Source: Allobrachymonas sp. (GTDB lineage Bacteria > Pseudomonadota > Gammaproteobacteria > Burkholderiales > Burkholderiaceae_C). Taken from it: DNA of 16,617 nt. Of the stretch, positions 1 to 9,042 are shown one piece after another. The stretch lies in assembly GCA_012036375.1 (NCBI GenBank), contig JAAUOI010000027.1, positions 1 to 16,617 of the forward strand, read 5' to 3'. The translations under genes and the position numbers were made by a program. The notes beneath the pieces are model-generated. The model was not told the origin of the DNA. It did not search any database and saw nothing but the letters and a program-made list of their open reading frames with translations. Positions within the stretch are counted from its first letter, which is position 1; each line of letters starts with the position of its first letter.

Positions 1-495
1 AGATTCGTCTCATATGACACTATCACCTGTTCACTATATATCGACGAGTTCATATGACACTAGCAAATACTTCATGAGACTATACTGCAACCCCCTGTTC
101 ACCCTCTTCTCCAATGCTCCCTTCTCTCACCGCCGAATCTCTACTCCGTCAAGCATATCTCTCACCTACTACGGATGGTCCTGCAAACCGCCTCCCAGCA
201 GTTGTCAAGAGTCTCTTTGTTCGTCTCCTTCGAGCCCTCGGCAATGCACCGCAGTTGCCAAGCGCGTCAGGATAGCAGCAGCAGGCACCCGCGTTCCTAC
301 GGGCCCGGTTGGGGTTTCGGCTTCGGCTTCGGCTTGCTATCGGGGACGGGGATGTCGGCCCCTTGGGTGAGCGGGTCGAAAAACGGCTCGGTGCGCGGTA
401 GGGCGGGGAGGACCTGGCTGACCCAGGCAATGATCTGCGGCGCGCCAAAGCTCAGCTTGCACCCCGTGGCCGTGCTCTCCACCTGGACCATGTGG
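1..495. other. Unrecognised 5' segment, possibly chimeric contig end
   Basis: No gene can be supported here. The first ~200 bases are rich in C and T on the plus strand and contain a short direct repeat, unlike the GC-rich coding DNA that follows. A plus-strand frame stays open into addA, but its residues before about position 497 do not resemble an AddA N-terminus: there is no Walker A motif and no motif I. On the minus strand a frame ending at 297 finishes in a Lys-Pro repeat (KPKPKPKPQPGP), encoded by repeated ggcttc hexamers. It could be the C-terminus of an unrelated protein, but I recognise no family. Either addA is broken at about 480-497 by foreign DNA, or the end of this contig is a misjoin. 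Confidence 0.4.
10..62 (+). repeat. Short direct repeat, two copies of 13 bp
   Basis: The 13-mer tcatatgacacta occurs at 10-22 and again at 50-62, 40 bp apart. A degenerate third version (tcatgagactata) starts near 72. The surrounding DNA is low in G. Function is unknown; an assembly or read-end artefact is a real possibility. Confidence 0.5.
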
Positions 496-496
496 G

Positions 497-3265
497 CACT
501 GACCAATGCGCTGGGCAAGCGCACGGAGTTTGCGTTGGCAGATCGCGCGGGTGTGCTCACCCGCAGCATGCCGCGCGCAGCTGAGGTGTATCCCGAATTT
601 GCTGCCTTGGATGATCCGCTGCAGATGCTGTTTCAGCGGCGCGAAGTGTTGCTCGCAGCAGCTCGTGTGTTGGGCGCCGCGCCACAAAAATCATTTGCTG
701 CCAAGGGGCAGGAGCTTGAAATCTGTTGCACACAGGCGCGCTGGCGCGATGCGCTGATTTGCCTGCTCACCGCCGAGGGTGCGCCGCGCAAGTTCAATGC
801 GCAGCTGGTGAGCACGCCGCAGGTCAGCGCAGCACAGACGCTGTGTGGGCTGGTCAATCAAGCCAGCGAGCAGCAGGCGGCCTTTTTTGCATCAGCAACG
901 CATGAGTGAGCTGACCCGCGCTTTGATCGCCTGCTTTGCCGATCTCAAGCGCGAGCGTGGCTGGGTGGATATGAACGATCTGGAGCAAGCTGCTTTGCAT
1001 TTGCTGCGCGATGAGCAGCTCTCAGGCTGGGTGCAGCAGCGACTGGATGCACAGTTGCGCCATGTGTTGATTGATGAGTTTCAGGATACGAATCCGCTGC
1101 AATGGCAGGCGCTGCAAAGCTGGCTATCGAGCTATGTGGGCAGTGGGGGAGGGCGCGAAGGAGGATCTGCACCGAGCGTGTTCATCGTGGGCGATGCCAA
1201 GCAGAGTATTTACCGCTTTCGCCGTGCCGAGCCGCAGGTGTTTGAGGCTGCCACGCAATTCGTGTGCGAGCAATTAGGCGGCACGCTGCTCTCGTGTGAC
1301 CACACGCGGCGCAATGCGCAAGGCGTGGTGGCGCTGGTCAACGCCGTGATGAGCCAAGCGGCCACTGAGCTGCCCTATGCGTTTCGCCCGCACACGACCG
1401 AGAGCGAGCAAACAGGCGAGATCATTCGCCTGCCACTTGCTCCGCAGCCTGAAAAAGCGCTGGCGGGCGATGAGATGGTCTGGCGCGATACGCTGACCAC
1501 GCCGCGTGATGAGCCGCAAGAGTATGCGGCGGACGCGGAATGCCAACTGGCTGCACGCTGGGTGGCGGGGCAAATTGCGCAGGGGCTGATCGGGCCAGAC
1601 ATCATGGTGCTCGCCCGTAAGCGAGATCGCTTGGAACGCATGCGCGATGCGCTGCGGCTTTTGGGCGTGGCCAGCCAAATTACAGAGAAGACGGCACTGA
1701 TTGATTTACCTGAAGTGCAGGATGTGGTGGCGCTGCTTGATGCGGCTGTTTCGCCAGGCAATGATTTGGCGCTGGCGCGGGCCTTGAGGTCGCCGCTCTT
1801 GGGCTGGCGTGATGACGATTTGGTGGCGCTGGCTTTGGCTGTGAAATCAGCTGGCGCACAAGCCGCGCAGGCTAGCGCAGTGCTGCAAGACGATACAAAC
1901 AAGACGATTTCTTGGTGGGATATGCTCACAAAAGAGGAGCATTCGGCGCACATTCTATGCAGGCTAGATGCCAATTTGGCTTCAAAAACACGGCTTCAAC
2001 TGCTGCAATTGCAAAGCCTGCTGCAAGCGCTGCCGCCGCATGATGCCTTGAGCCGCATGGTCAGTGAGCAAGATTGGGTAGCGCGGTGCATGGCCGCTGC
2101 GCCTGCGCCGCTGCGCCAGAGGGTGCAACAAAGTTTACATGCACTGTTGGCCGCAGCTTTGGAGATTGGCTCAGGGCGATTTCTGACGCCGCATAAGTTC
2201 GTGCGCGAGCTAAAAAAGCCGCACCTGAAAGCGCCGCAAACGACGAGCGCAGATGACGCGGTGCGCCTGATGACGATTCACGGCGCAAAGGGCTTGGAAG
2301 CGCATACGGTGCTGCTGCTCGACAGCTTGTCTGCGCCGCCTGCGGCTGCGATTCTCGATGTGCTCGTGGATTGGCCAGGGGCGCAAGCTGCGCCGCAAAC
2401 CTTTGCGTTTTTGCGCAGTGAGGCCAAAGCGCCAGAGTGTGTGAGCGCAGCGCTTGCGCATGAGCAGGAGCAGCGTGCGCGTGAGGAAATCAATGCGATG
2501 TATGTGGCGATGACGCGCGCGAAATCGCGCCTGGTGTTCAGTGCGCATGAAAGTGCGCGGCAAGCGGCTACGGGCTGTTTGTGGAGGCGGTTGGAGGCTT
2601 TGCCAGAATCCGTGGCGACCTTGATTGAAGATGCTTGGGCAGGTGATTTTGCGGCTTTGCCACAGACACTTATTGAGGATACTTTTACCTTAAATATCAT
2701 GCCAAATGAGCGGTTAGCCGGCACAGAATATGCGCAGAGTGCTATTAAAAAAGAAGTAAATCAAGCAACTGATGATGATTCGAGTTCGCGCGATGCCAGC
2801 CATTGGGGCGATGAGGTACAGCGGCGAATCGGTATTGCGATGCACAGGTTGTTGGAGTTGTATCGTCCGGGCGCGGATTGGCACGAGTCAATCGCCTCAG
2901 TGACCGCTGCTGTGCAGTTGAGCGAGCCTCAAGCGCTACAAGCCCTTGAATCCGCGCAGCGCATCGTGCATGGCCAGGCAGCTTGGGTGTGGGGCGATGC
3001 GGTGGATTGGCAGGCCAATGAGGTGGAGCTTTTCCATGAAGCCCAAGTCCTGCGATTGGATCGCTTGGTGAGGCGGCGCGATACGCAGGCTTGGTGGGTG
3101 ATTGACTACAAATCTTCAGACGCGCCGCAGCACAATCGAGCCTTGCGCTTGCAGCTGACGCAGTATGTCGAGGCGGTGAAATCTGCTTTTAGCGAAAGCG
3201 GCAAGACAGCTGTTGTGCATGCTGCGTTCATCACGGCGCAAGGGCGTTGGGTGCAGATCCTGTGA
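497..3265 (+). CDS. addA: AddA-type UvrD-family helicase/nuclease, 5'-truncated, frameshifted
   Basis: ATP-dependent helicase with a C-terminal PD-(D/E)XK nuclease domain, the AddA subunit type of double-strand-end processing enzymes; its usual partner AddB is not in the window. Visible motifs: motif II DEFQDTN (1073-1093), motif III region VGDAKQSIYRFRRAEP (1187-1234), TIHGAKGLEA (2273-2302), MYVAMTRAK (2498-2524), and nuclease motif VIDYKS near 3098-3115, preceded by GIAMHRLLELY near 2830. Family resemblance begins at about 497 (ALTNALGKRTEFALAD). The Walker A and motif Ia region, roughly the first 200-250 residues, is missing. The frame changes at the T6 run 883-888: one more T joins QAAFF to LHQQRMSELTRAL, the normal family sequence, so a base-call loss is likely. 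A degenerate interspersed repeat lies inside the gene at 2712-2750. The stop is TGA at 3263-3265. RecB-like naming is the alternative. Confidence 0.85.
2712..2750 (+). repeat. Interspersed repeat copy A, inside addA
   Basis: The core ttagccggcacagaatatgc, followed by gcagagtgctatta, matches copies at 6774, 8978 and (reversed) 13338. It is read in frame as LAGTEYAQSAIK within a weakly conserved linker between the helicase core and the nuclease domain, so the insertion was tolerated by the protein. Confidence 0.6.
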
Positions 3266-3277
3266 TCGCAAGCGATG

Positions 3278-3296
3278 AAAAAAGGTGACGAGCCTT
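3278..3296 (-). terminator. Intrinsic terminator of ffs
   Basis: On the minus strand, the 3' side of the closing helix of the 4.5S RNA (AAGGCUCGUC) is followed, after three nucleotides (ACC), by six U (A6 at 3278-3283 on the plus strand). The RNA's own terminal stem plus this U tract would act as a Rho-independent terminator. It lies 12 bp past the convergent addA stop codon. Confidence 0.5.
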
Positions 3297-3382
3297 GACC
3301 CCGGCACTGACTCCACAGTTAGGGCTGCTTGGTTCCCCACCTGACCCGGTTGGCCGCTTCACCATGCGGGAAGGCCCGTCGA
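3284..3382 (-). ncRNA. ffs: Signal recognition particle 4.5S RNA
   Basis: Small bacterial SRP RNA, which pairs with Ffh to target nascent membrane proteins. On the minus strand the hallmark domain IV reads GGUCAGGUGGGGAACCAAG then CAGCC: the symmetric-loop sequences flank a UGG/CCA stem capped by a GGAA tetraloop. The outer ends pair perfectly over ten positions (GACGGGCCUU at 3380-3371 with AAGGCUCGUC at 3296-3287, one G-U pair). Length about 100 nt fits the short proteobacterial form. The exact 5' and 3' ends are inferred from the helix and the following U tract. Confidence 0.93.
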
Positions 3383-3387
3383 GGTGT

Positions 3388-3393
3388 ATTGTA
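3388..3393 (-). promoter_or_regulatory. Likely -10 box of ffs
   Basis: TACAAT on the minus strand ends six to seven bases before the inferred 5' end of the 4.5S RNA, the right distance for a sigma-70 -10 element. No convincing -35 hexamer was seen at the expected spacing. Confidence 0.45.
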
Positions 3394-3458
3394 GCGGGTG
3401 GGGTTTTCTTGTTTGCGCTGTTCGCTTATGTTGCTTGGTTGCTTGTTTTGCGCTCCGT

Positions 3459-3605
3459 GGCCTGTGCACGCCCTGTGCGCAGGGGCTCATGCTGGTTGCT
3501 CAGGAGCTACGCGGCACTTGCCGCGATGTTGACGAAGGAAAGCGCTACGCGCTTTCGAGCCTTCCGCTACCAAAATCGCCCCTGCGCACAGGGCGTACAC
3601 AGGCC
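3459..3605 (-). repeat. 147-bp palindromic element, copy 1
   Basis: The outer arms are 28 bp each (3459-3486 and 3578-3605), complementary except for one base. The core holds smaller perfect stems: cgcggc-actt-gccgcg, and gaaagcg-ctacg-cgctttc. The core sequence, though not the arms, matches the reverse complement of the element at 3764-3910. It sits about 76 bp upstream of the ffs 5' end. It could be a mobile palindrome (REP/MITE-like) or a structured RNA or DNA element; no coding capacity is evident. Confidence 0.8.
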
Positions 3606-3763
3606 AGTTTGTGCTTTTCTGTCGCCGTCACCGAGCGCTTGGTGGCAGGTAAACATTGTTTGGAGATTGCTGACACGGTTGCGTCAAACTACTTGTCACC
3701 GCGCCCCGATTTGTTGGGTTGTGACATGTTCCGCGCGAAAATCTTCTGAGTAGCCAACAGGCC

Positions 3764-3910
3764 GCGTGGCATGGGTGTACTGCGGCCTGCGATTTGTGTC
3801 GGGTCAGGCGCTGCAAGCGCGCCAGCGTTTGCACTTCGTCATCTCGCGGCAGGTGCCGCGTCTCTCCTGACACGACACCATGAGCGGGACGCAGTACACC
3901 CATGCCACGC
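3764..3910 (+). repeat. 147-bp palindromic element, copy 2
   Basis: The outer arms are 21 bp each (3764-3784 and 3890-3910) and perfectly complementary. An inner arm pair (3796-3808 with 3866-3878) pairs over 13 bp with one mismatch, and a core stem cgcggc-aggt-gccgcg follows. It has the same total length as copy 1 and an alignable core in inverted orientation. It ends 61 bp before the polA start codon, so each copy lies just upstream of, and in the same orientation to, its neighbouring gene. Confidence 0.8.
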
Positions 3911-3971
3911 AGCCGCCGCCTTACACAAAACTCACAACAAATCACTCAACAAAACACCGACAATACACCCC

Positions 3972-6758
3972 ATGACCGAACAAACCGCCCCCAGCAATCG
4001 CCTTCTGCTTGTCGATGGATCGAGCTACATTTACCGCGCTTTTTTGCTGGTGGCGATGCGATGAGCGTGACCTTGCCCGATGGCACGGTGCAAAAAACAG
4101 GCGCGATGCGCATCATGATCAATATGATGGCTTCGCTGCAAACGCAGTATCCTGCCAACTATGTGGCCTGTATTTTTGATGCGAGTGGCCCCACATTTCG
4201 CGATGCACTGTATCCCGATTACAAAGCCAATCGCTCGCCCATGCCCGATGATTTGCGCAGCCAGATTGAGCCGATTCACGAGGTGATGCGGCTGCTGGGC
4301 TGGCCTGTGCTCGCTGTGAAAGGCGTGGAGGCCGATGATGTGATCGGCACGCTGGCTCGCATCGGCGCAGAGCAGGGCATGGAAGTGATTATTTCCAGCG
4401 GTGACAAAGACCTCTCGCAACTCGTGAACGAACACATCACCATCATCGACACGATGAATGGCAAGAAGCGCGATATTGCAGGCGTGACGACAGAATTTGG
4501 CGTGCCGCCTTCGCTCATGCTCGATTATCAAAACCTTGTGGGCGATACGGTGGATAACGTGCCGGGAGTGGAAAAAGTCGGACCGAAGACGGCGGCGAAA
4601 TGGCTTACGGAATACGGCTCCCTGGAGAATTTGATGGCGCACGCCGATGAGATCAAAGGGGTGGCGGGAGAGAACTTACGCAAGGCGCGCGAGTGGCTGC
4701 CCAAGGGGCGCGAGCTGCTCAAGATCAAAACCGATTGCGATTTGCAAGCCGAGCTGCCCAGCTTACCTGCTATGAACTCTGTAGCACTTGGCGCAGAAAA
4801 TACGCAGGCTCTTGGTGATTTTTATCTGAAATATGGGTTCAAAGGACTGGCCGCGAGTTTGGGCAAGAAATCTGCTGCGCCAGCTGTCAATCTGCCCGCG
4901 ACGGGTCAGATGGATGATTTGTTTGCCGAGCCAGCGCCTGCTGTATCGGCTGTCACGCAAAAAAAATACGACACCATTTTGACGTGGGAAGCTTTTGACG
5001 CATGGCTTGCCAAAATTCAAGCTGCCGAGCTGACAGCGCTGGACACAGAAACCACGTCAATTGACGAAATGCAAGCGCAGATCGTGGGTATCAGCTTCAG
5101 CATTCAGCCTGGTGAGGCGGCCTACATTCCGCTGGCGCACAGCTACCCCGATGCGCCTGCGCAATTGCCTCTGGATGAAGTGCTCGCCAAGCTCAAACCT
5201 TGGCTTGAAAACCCCGCGCACCCCAAGCTAGGACAACACATCAAATACGACCGCCATGTGTTGGCCAACCACGGCATCGAGGTGCAGGGTTATGCGCACG
5301 ACACGATGCTGCAAAGCTATGTGCTAGAGGTGCACAAACCGCACGGCCTGTCCAGCTTGGCCGAGCGGCATGTGGGCCGCACGGGGATCAGCTATGAAGA
5401 TTTGTGCGGCAAGGGCGCGCATCAGATCTCCTTTGCGCAAGTGGAGATTGCCAAGGCAGCCGAATACTCCTGTGAAGATTCGGATCAAACGCTGGACGTG
5501 CATTTGGCGTTGTGGCCAAAGCTGCAAGCCAACGAGAAATTGCGCAGTATTTACGCGCTCGAAATTGAAAGCTCAGAGAGCCTGTATCGCATTGAGCGCA
5601 ATGGCGTGCTGATTGATGCGCAGCAACTGAGCAATCAAAGCCATACCCTCGGCCAGCGCATCATGCAATTGGAAACGCAGGCGTATGAGCTGGCGGGGCA
5701 ACCGTTCAACTTGGCTTCTCCTAAGCAAATTGGCGAGATTTTCTTCACCAAGCTGGGCTTGCCGGTTGTTAAAAAAACCGCCACCGGCGCACCGAGTACC
5801 GATGAAGAAGTCTTAGAAAAACTCGCCGAAGACTACCCGCTGCCCGCCAAATTTTGGAGCATCGCGGCCTGTCCAAACTCAAAGGCACCTACACCGACAA
5901 GCTGGCCCAGCTGGCGCACCCGCGCACAGGCCGCGTGCATACGCATTACGCGCAAGCCGTGGCAGTCACCGGCCGCTTATCCAGCAACGATCCGAATCTG
6001 CAAAACATTCCCATCCGCACGCTTGAGGGCCGTCGCGTGCGCGAGGCATTCGTCGCGCCAGAAGGCAAAAAATTGCCAGCGCCGACTACTCGCAAATCGA
6101 GCTGCGCATCATGGCGCATTTGAGTGGTGATGAAGCACTGATTGCAGCGTTTGCCCAAGGCTTGGATGTACACCGCGCCACGGCGGCAGAGGTGTTTGGC
6201 GTGGCGCTGGATGCCGTCAGCAGCGAGCAGCGCCGCTATGCCAAAACCATCAACTTTGGCCTGATTTATGGCATGGGCGCGTTTGGCTTGGCGCGGTCGC
6301 TGGGCATTGACAACACCGCTGCCAAAAACTACATCGAGCGCTACTTCGCAAGGTTTTCGGGCGTTAAGCGCTACATGGACGAGACACGCCAAATCGCCAA
6401 GCAGCAAGGATTTGTTGAAACGCTTTTCGGTCGCCGCATTGAAATGCCCAATATCAAAATGGCCAAAGGTGCGCTGCTGGCCGGACTAGAGCGCCAAGCG
6501 ATCAATGCGCCGATGCAAGGCACAGCGGCTGATTTGATCAAGCTGAGTATGAACGCCATCATTCGTGAGTTGGATGTCAAGACCATGCAAACCAAAATGA
6601 TCATGCAAGTTCACGATGAATTGGTGTTTGAAGTGCCCTCTGATGAGATCGATTGGCTCAAGGCAGAAATTCCGCGCCTGATGGCCAGCGTGGCGCAGCT
6701 CAAAGTGCCTTTAGTAGCCGAAGTCGGTGTAGGCTTGAATTGGGATCAAGCGCATTGA
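3972..6758 (+). CDS. polA: DNA polymerase I, three apparent frameshifts
   Basis: Repair and Okazaki-fragment processing polymerase. N-terminal 5' nuclease domain (LLLVDGSSYIYRAF, then YPDYKANR and GVEADDVIGTLAR); 3'-5' exonuclease domain with ALDTETTS near 5038; polymerase motif A ASADYSQIELR near 6075-6107, motif B RRYAKTINFGLIYG near 6232, motif C QVHDEL at 6606-6623. All catalytic residues I looked for are present, so proofreading looks intact. The frame changes at T6 4040-4045, A3T4 5849-5855 and A6 6067-6072. Adding one base at each gives RAFFAGGDAM, AKILEHRGL and GKKIASADYSQIE, the canonical text, and a total of 929 residues (E. coli has 928). Sequencing error is therefore far likelier than inactivation. 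The ATG at 3972 is chosen because the conserved N-terminus starts there; it lacks a clear ribosome-binding site. Confidence 0.95.
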
Positions 6759-6773
6759 TTTTTAAGCGAAATT

Positions 6774-6823
6774 GGCCTCTAGCCGGCATGGAATGTGCGC
6801 GGAGTGCTATTATTTTGATAGTA
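6774..6823 (+). repeat. Interspersed repeat copy B, polA/glycosyltransferase junction
   Basis: The core ctctagccggcatggaatgt, then gcgcggagtgctatt, is followed by a weak stem (gctat/atagt) and five T at 6824-6828 (tattttt). It fills the 73-bp gap between the convergent stop codons of polA and the glycosyltransferase and may serve as a weak terminator for polA. Best matches: the copies at 8978 and 2712. Confidence 0.65.
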
Positions 6824-6831
6824 TTTTTCAG

Positions 6832-8972
6832 TCAACACTGTATGTCTTGTGACACAAAACTGCCATGACGTAAACCTTGCCGTGCTTGATTGGCCATCTC
6901 TTGCCAAGCCGCCTGCCATTGCGCAACTTGTAGGGAGGGGTTGAACAGTGAGGCGCTGTTGTGTTGATTTTTCAAACTGGTTTTTAACTGCTGTAGTTGA
7001 TCGGCTTGTAAGCCCAACTCAACAGCACGGTTGAGATACGCCAACCTCGCGGCTTCTTGACCCATGGTGTGGCTATCGAACACGCAATCCTTCAGACCGG
7101 CTGCATGCAAGATACTGCCGCCCAAACGCGATGCCATGTTGTGACCTGCGCAACTGAGCGCGGGCACGCCCATGCGCAGCGCCTCGGCCAAGCCGTGATT
7201 GGCATTGAACAGCAGGGTGTCGAGAAACAGATCGGCTTGCCTCAGCTGCGCCAGATACACAGGCCGCGCAGCTGGGGGCGCAAACACCACACGCTCGGGC
7301 GCAATGCCAGCCGCACTTGCATGCGCTCTGAGATGGGTTTGCGCTGTGCGCTCAAAGCTGGGCAACCACAGCACGGCTTGGGGCAGGGCGTGCATCACCT
7401 GCATCCACAGCGCGAATGTTTCAGGATCCATCATGGGCGTGCCCACACGGCTGCACAGCACGAAGGCATCTTCTGGCAAGCCCAGCGATTGGCGCGTGGG
7501 CTGCGCTGCGGCCACGGTGTCATCGCAGTGCAGCCAGCAACTGTGCGGCAGGCGCAGCGTGGGGCCATGCACTGCGCCGTGATGATTGATGGAGGCACAG
7601 TAGCCATCAGGATGCGTAATATGGTCGCCCATGACGAACTGCACCGTGCCCGCATTGAGGCGCTGCCAAGAGACGTGGCGCAACTGAATCGGCGCAACGC
7701 CCATGAAAGGCAGCTCAGCGCGACACGAGGGCGTGTAGTAGGCCGTGTCCATGAAAATATGCGCTTGCCTTGCGCGGATTTGTTGCACGGCATCCGTGCT
7801 GCTCAGGGCGGCAATGTCCGTATAAGAATCTGCCAGTTGAGCGATGGCGGCATCGCGCGGCGCGCAGGGTGAGGGAGTTGCGCAACAGATGAATCGCAAA
7901 GCGGCTGCGATCCACGCGCTTGAGCCAGCCAGAGAGCAGGCAGCGCTGGCGCTCGTCTGCCATGTCTTGTGCGGCAATCGCCAGGTGAATCCGCCCATCG
8001 GGGTGCTCTTGCCAATCTGGCAATTGCGCCGCTCCAGCGCGTTTGACAAAGTAGCGGCGGCTCGACTGCGAGATGTGATCTTGCGTTTCTTCGCTCAGGG
8101 GCAGCATCAAAGCAAAGAACTGCGCGTCGCGCCAATCGTGCGCCTCTAAATGGGAATGGGCTTGAGTTGCCCACTGCTGAATTTGGAGCGTGAGCGCCTC
8201 ACGCCCACGCCAGTCACCTTCGAGCATGGCTTTGAAGGCATGCAACTGGTAGAGCATCTGTGGTGTCGGCAGGCGTTTGGCAGTCCAGCCAAAACGCTTG
8301 GCGTTGATACCAACTGATTCCAAATACACCATGAGCATGTCGCGAGTGGACAGGCCAAGGTCTTCAAGGGCATGCGCTGAAGCCGCCCATTGTTGATTGA
8401 AGGCCAGCAAAATGGCGTGCCGAACTGCCAATTCGGCCAGATCGGGCTTGAGCTGGCGCACGAATTGGATGACGGCTAAGGCGCGAGCGTCTTCATTCGC
8501 CGCCACGAGTGCGTCACACAAATTCAGCGCCAAGCCCATTTCCTTGGGACCATTGGTGCGCAAGCTCAAGACGCGAAATTGCTGTGCTCCAGCGCTGCTG
8601 ACGGCCAGCGAGCAGGGCGCTGTTGTTCAATGCTCGTAGGTGTTGGGGCTCTAAGCGCAGGGCAGCTTCGTAGCCCATTTGCGCCAAGTCGGGCAAGCGC
8701 AATTGCTCGGCCACAATCGCCCAATTGCAAGCCGAATCTGCGTCTTGCAGCACGGCTTCGCGGCGAAAATCAAGCAGTAGAAACGCTTCTTTGGCGCGGC
8801 CTAGTTCGAGCAGTACCGTGGCGCAAGCGTTCGCCGCATCAAGATGATGGGTATCAAGGCGCAGCGCCTGCTCAAATACTTTGAGTGCTTCTGCAACTTG
8901 CCCAGACTGATGCAATGCTTGACCTTGCAGCATCAGCTGCGACAAAGCTTCAGGCAGTGTTTTTTGTGTCAA
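6832..8972 (-). CDS. TPR protein with divergent GT41 (SPINDLY/OGT/HMW1C-like) glycosyltransferase domain
   Basis: The N-terminal part (about 8940-8400) is tetratricopeptide-like (for example QVAEALKVFEQALRLD). The C-terminal part resembles family 41 glycosyltransferases, which use a UDP-sugar and act in the cytoplasm: GLPEDAFVLC, DPETFALWM, VLWLPSFERTAQTHLR, YLAQLRQADLFLDTLLFN, then GLAEALRMGVPALS. Two positions look altered: the usual GYPGT segment reads SWQRLNAG, and the lysine of the Y-K-I-(D/N)-P motif aligns with Met in TPMMDPE, so activity or sugar specificity may differ. Two frame changes occur, near 8535-8570 and 7853-7866; each fits one extra or two missing bases, unlike the single losses elsewhere. 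Length after repair is about 712 residues. The start is TTG at 8972 without a clear ribosome-binding site; an internal Met near residue 14 is possible. It lies 70 bp downstream of the fecR-like gene, same strand. Confidence 0.8.
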
Positions 8973-8977
8973 AATGG

Positions 8978-9027
8978 GCTCTAGCCGGCATGAAATATGC
9001 GCCGAGTGCTCACTTTTTTATAGTGAT
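8978..9027 (+). repeat. Interspersed repeat copy C, between fecR-like gene and glycosyltransferase gene
   Basis: ctctagccggcatgaaatat, then gcgccgagtgct, ending in a small perfect stem tcact-tttttat-agtga. It occupies most of the 70-bp space between two co-oriented minus-strand genes, in inverse orientation to them. A stem here could affect read-through from the fecR-like gene, but no U tract follows on the minus strand. Confidence 0.65.
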
Positions 9028-9042
9028 TTGACGAAGGCAATA

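Larger units (their letters stand above)
3384..3971. other. Gene-free ffs-polA divergent region
   Basis: About 590 bp between two divergently transcribed genes. Short open frames exist on both strands but are created by the palindromes and show no protein-like sequence. The region contains two large inverted-repeat elements (3459-3605 and 3764-3910) and about 160 bp of ordinary-looking spacer between them. The 61 bp before polA is rich in A and C and lacks a Shine-Dalgarno sequence. Confidence 0.6.

Noticed and set aside
3295..3753. 152-codon plus-strand open frame between addA and polA
   Set aside because: It runs through the SRP RNA gene in antisense and through palindrome 1; no protein-like sequence or ribosome-binding site.
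3459..3910. CRISPR array or tRNA cluster in the structured gap
   Set aside because: There are only two units, they are inverted instead of direct, and no cloverleaf or regularly spaced repeats were found.
3628..3945. Minus-strand 105-codon frame starting MICCEFCVRRR
   Set aside because: Created by palindrome 2; a similar peptide (MGVLRPA) appears on the opposite strand only because the arms are complementary.
4031..4642. 203-codon minus-strand frame opposite polA
   Set aside because: His/Arg-rich antisense shadow of the 5' nuclease domain of polA.
883..6072. Programmed ribosomal frameshifting in addA and polA
   Set aside because: Three such sites in one polA gene, each in a different A/T run and with no supporting stimulatory structure, is implausible; base-call loss explains all of them.
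7057..7872. 271-codon plus-strand open frame opposite the glycosyltransferase
   Set aside because: Antisense shadow of the GT41-like gene; residues are His/Arg/Gln-rich and match no family, and the minus strand has clear motifs.
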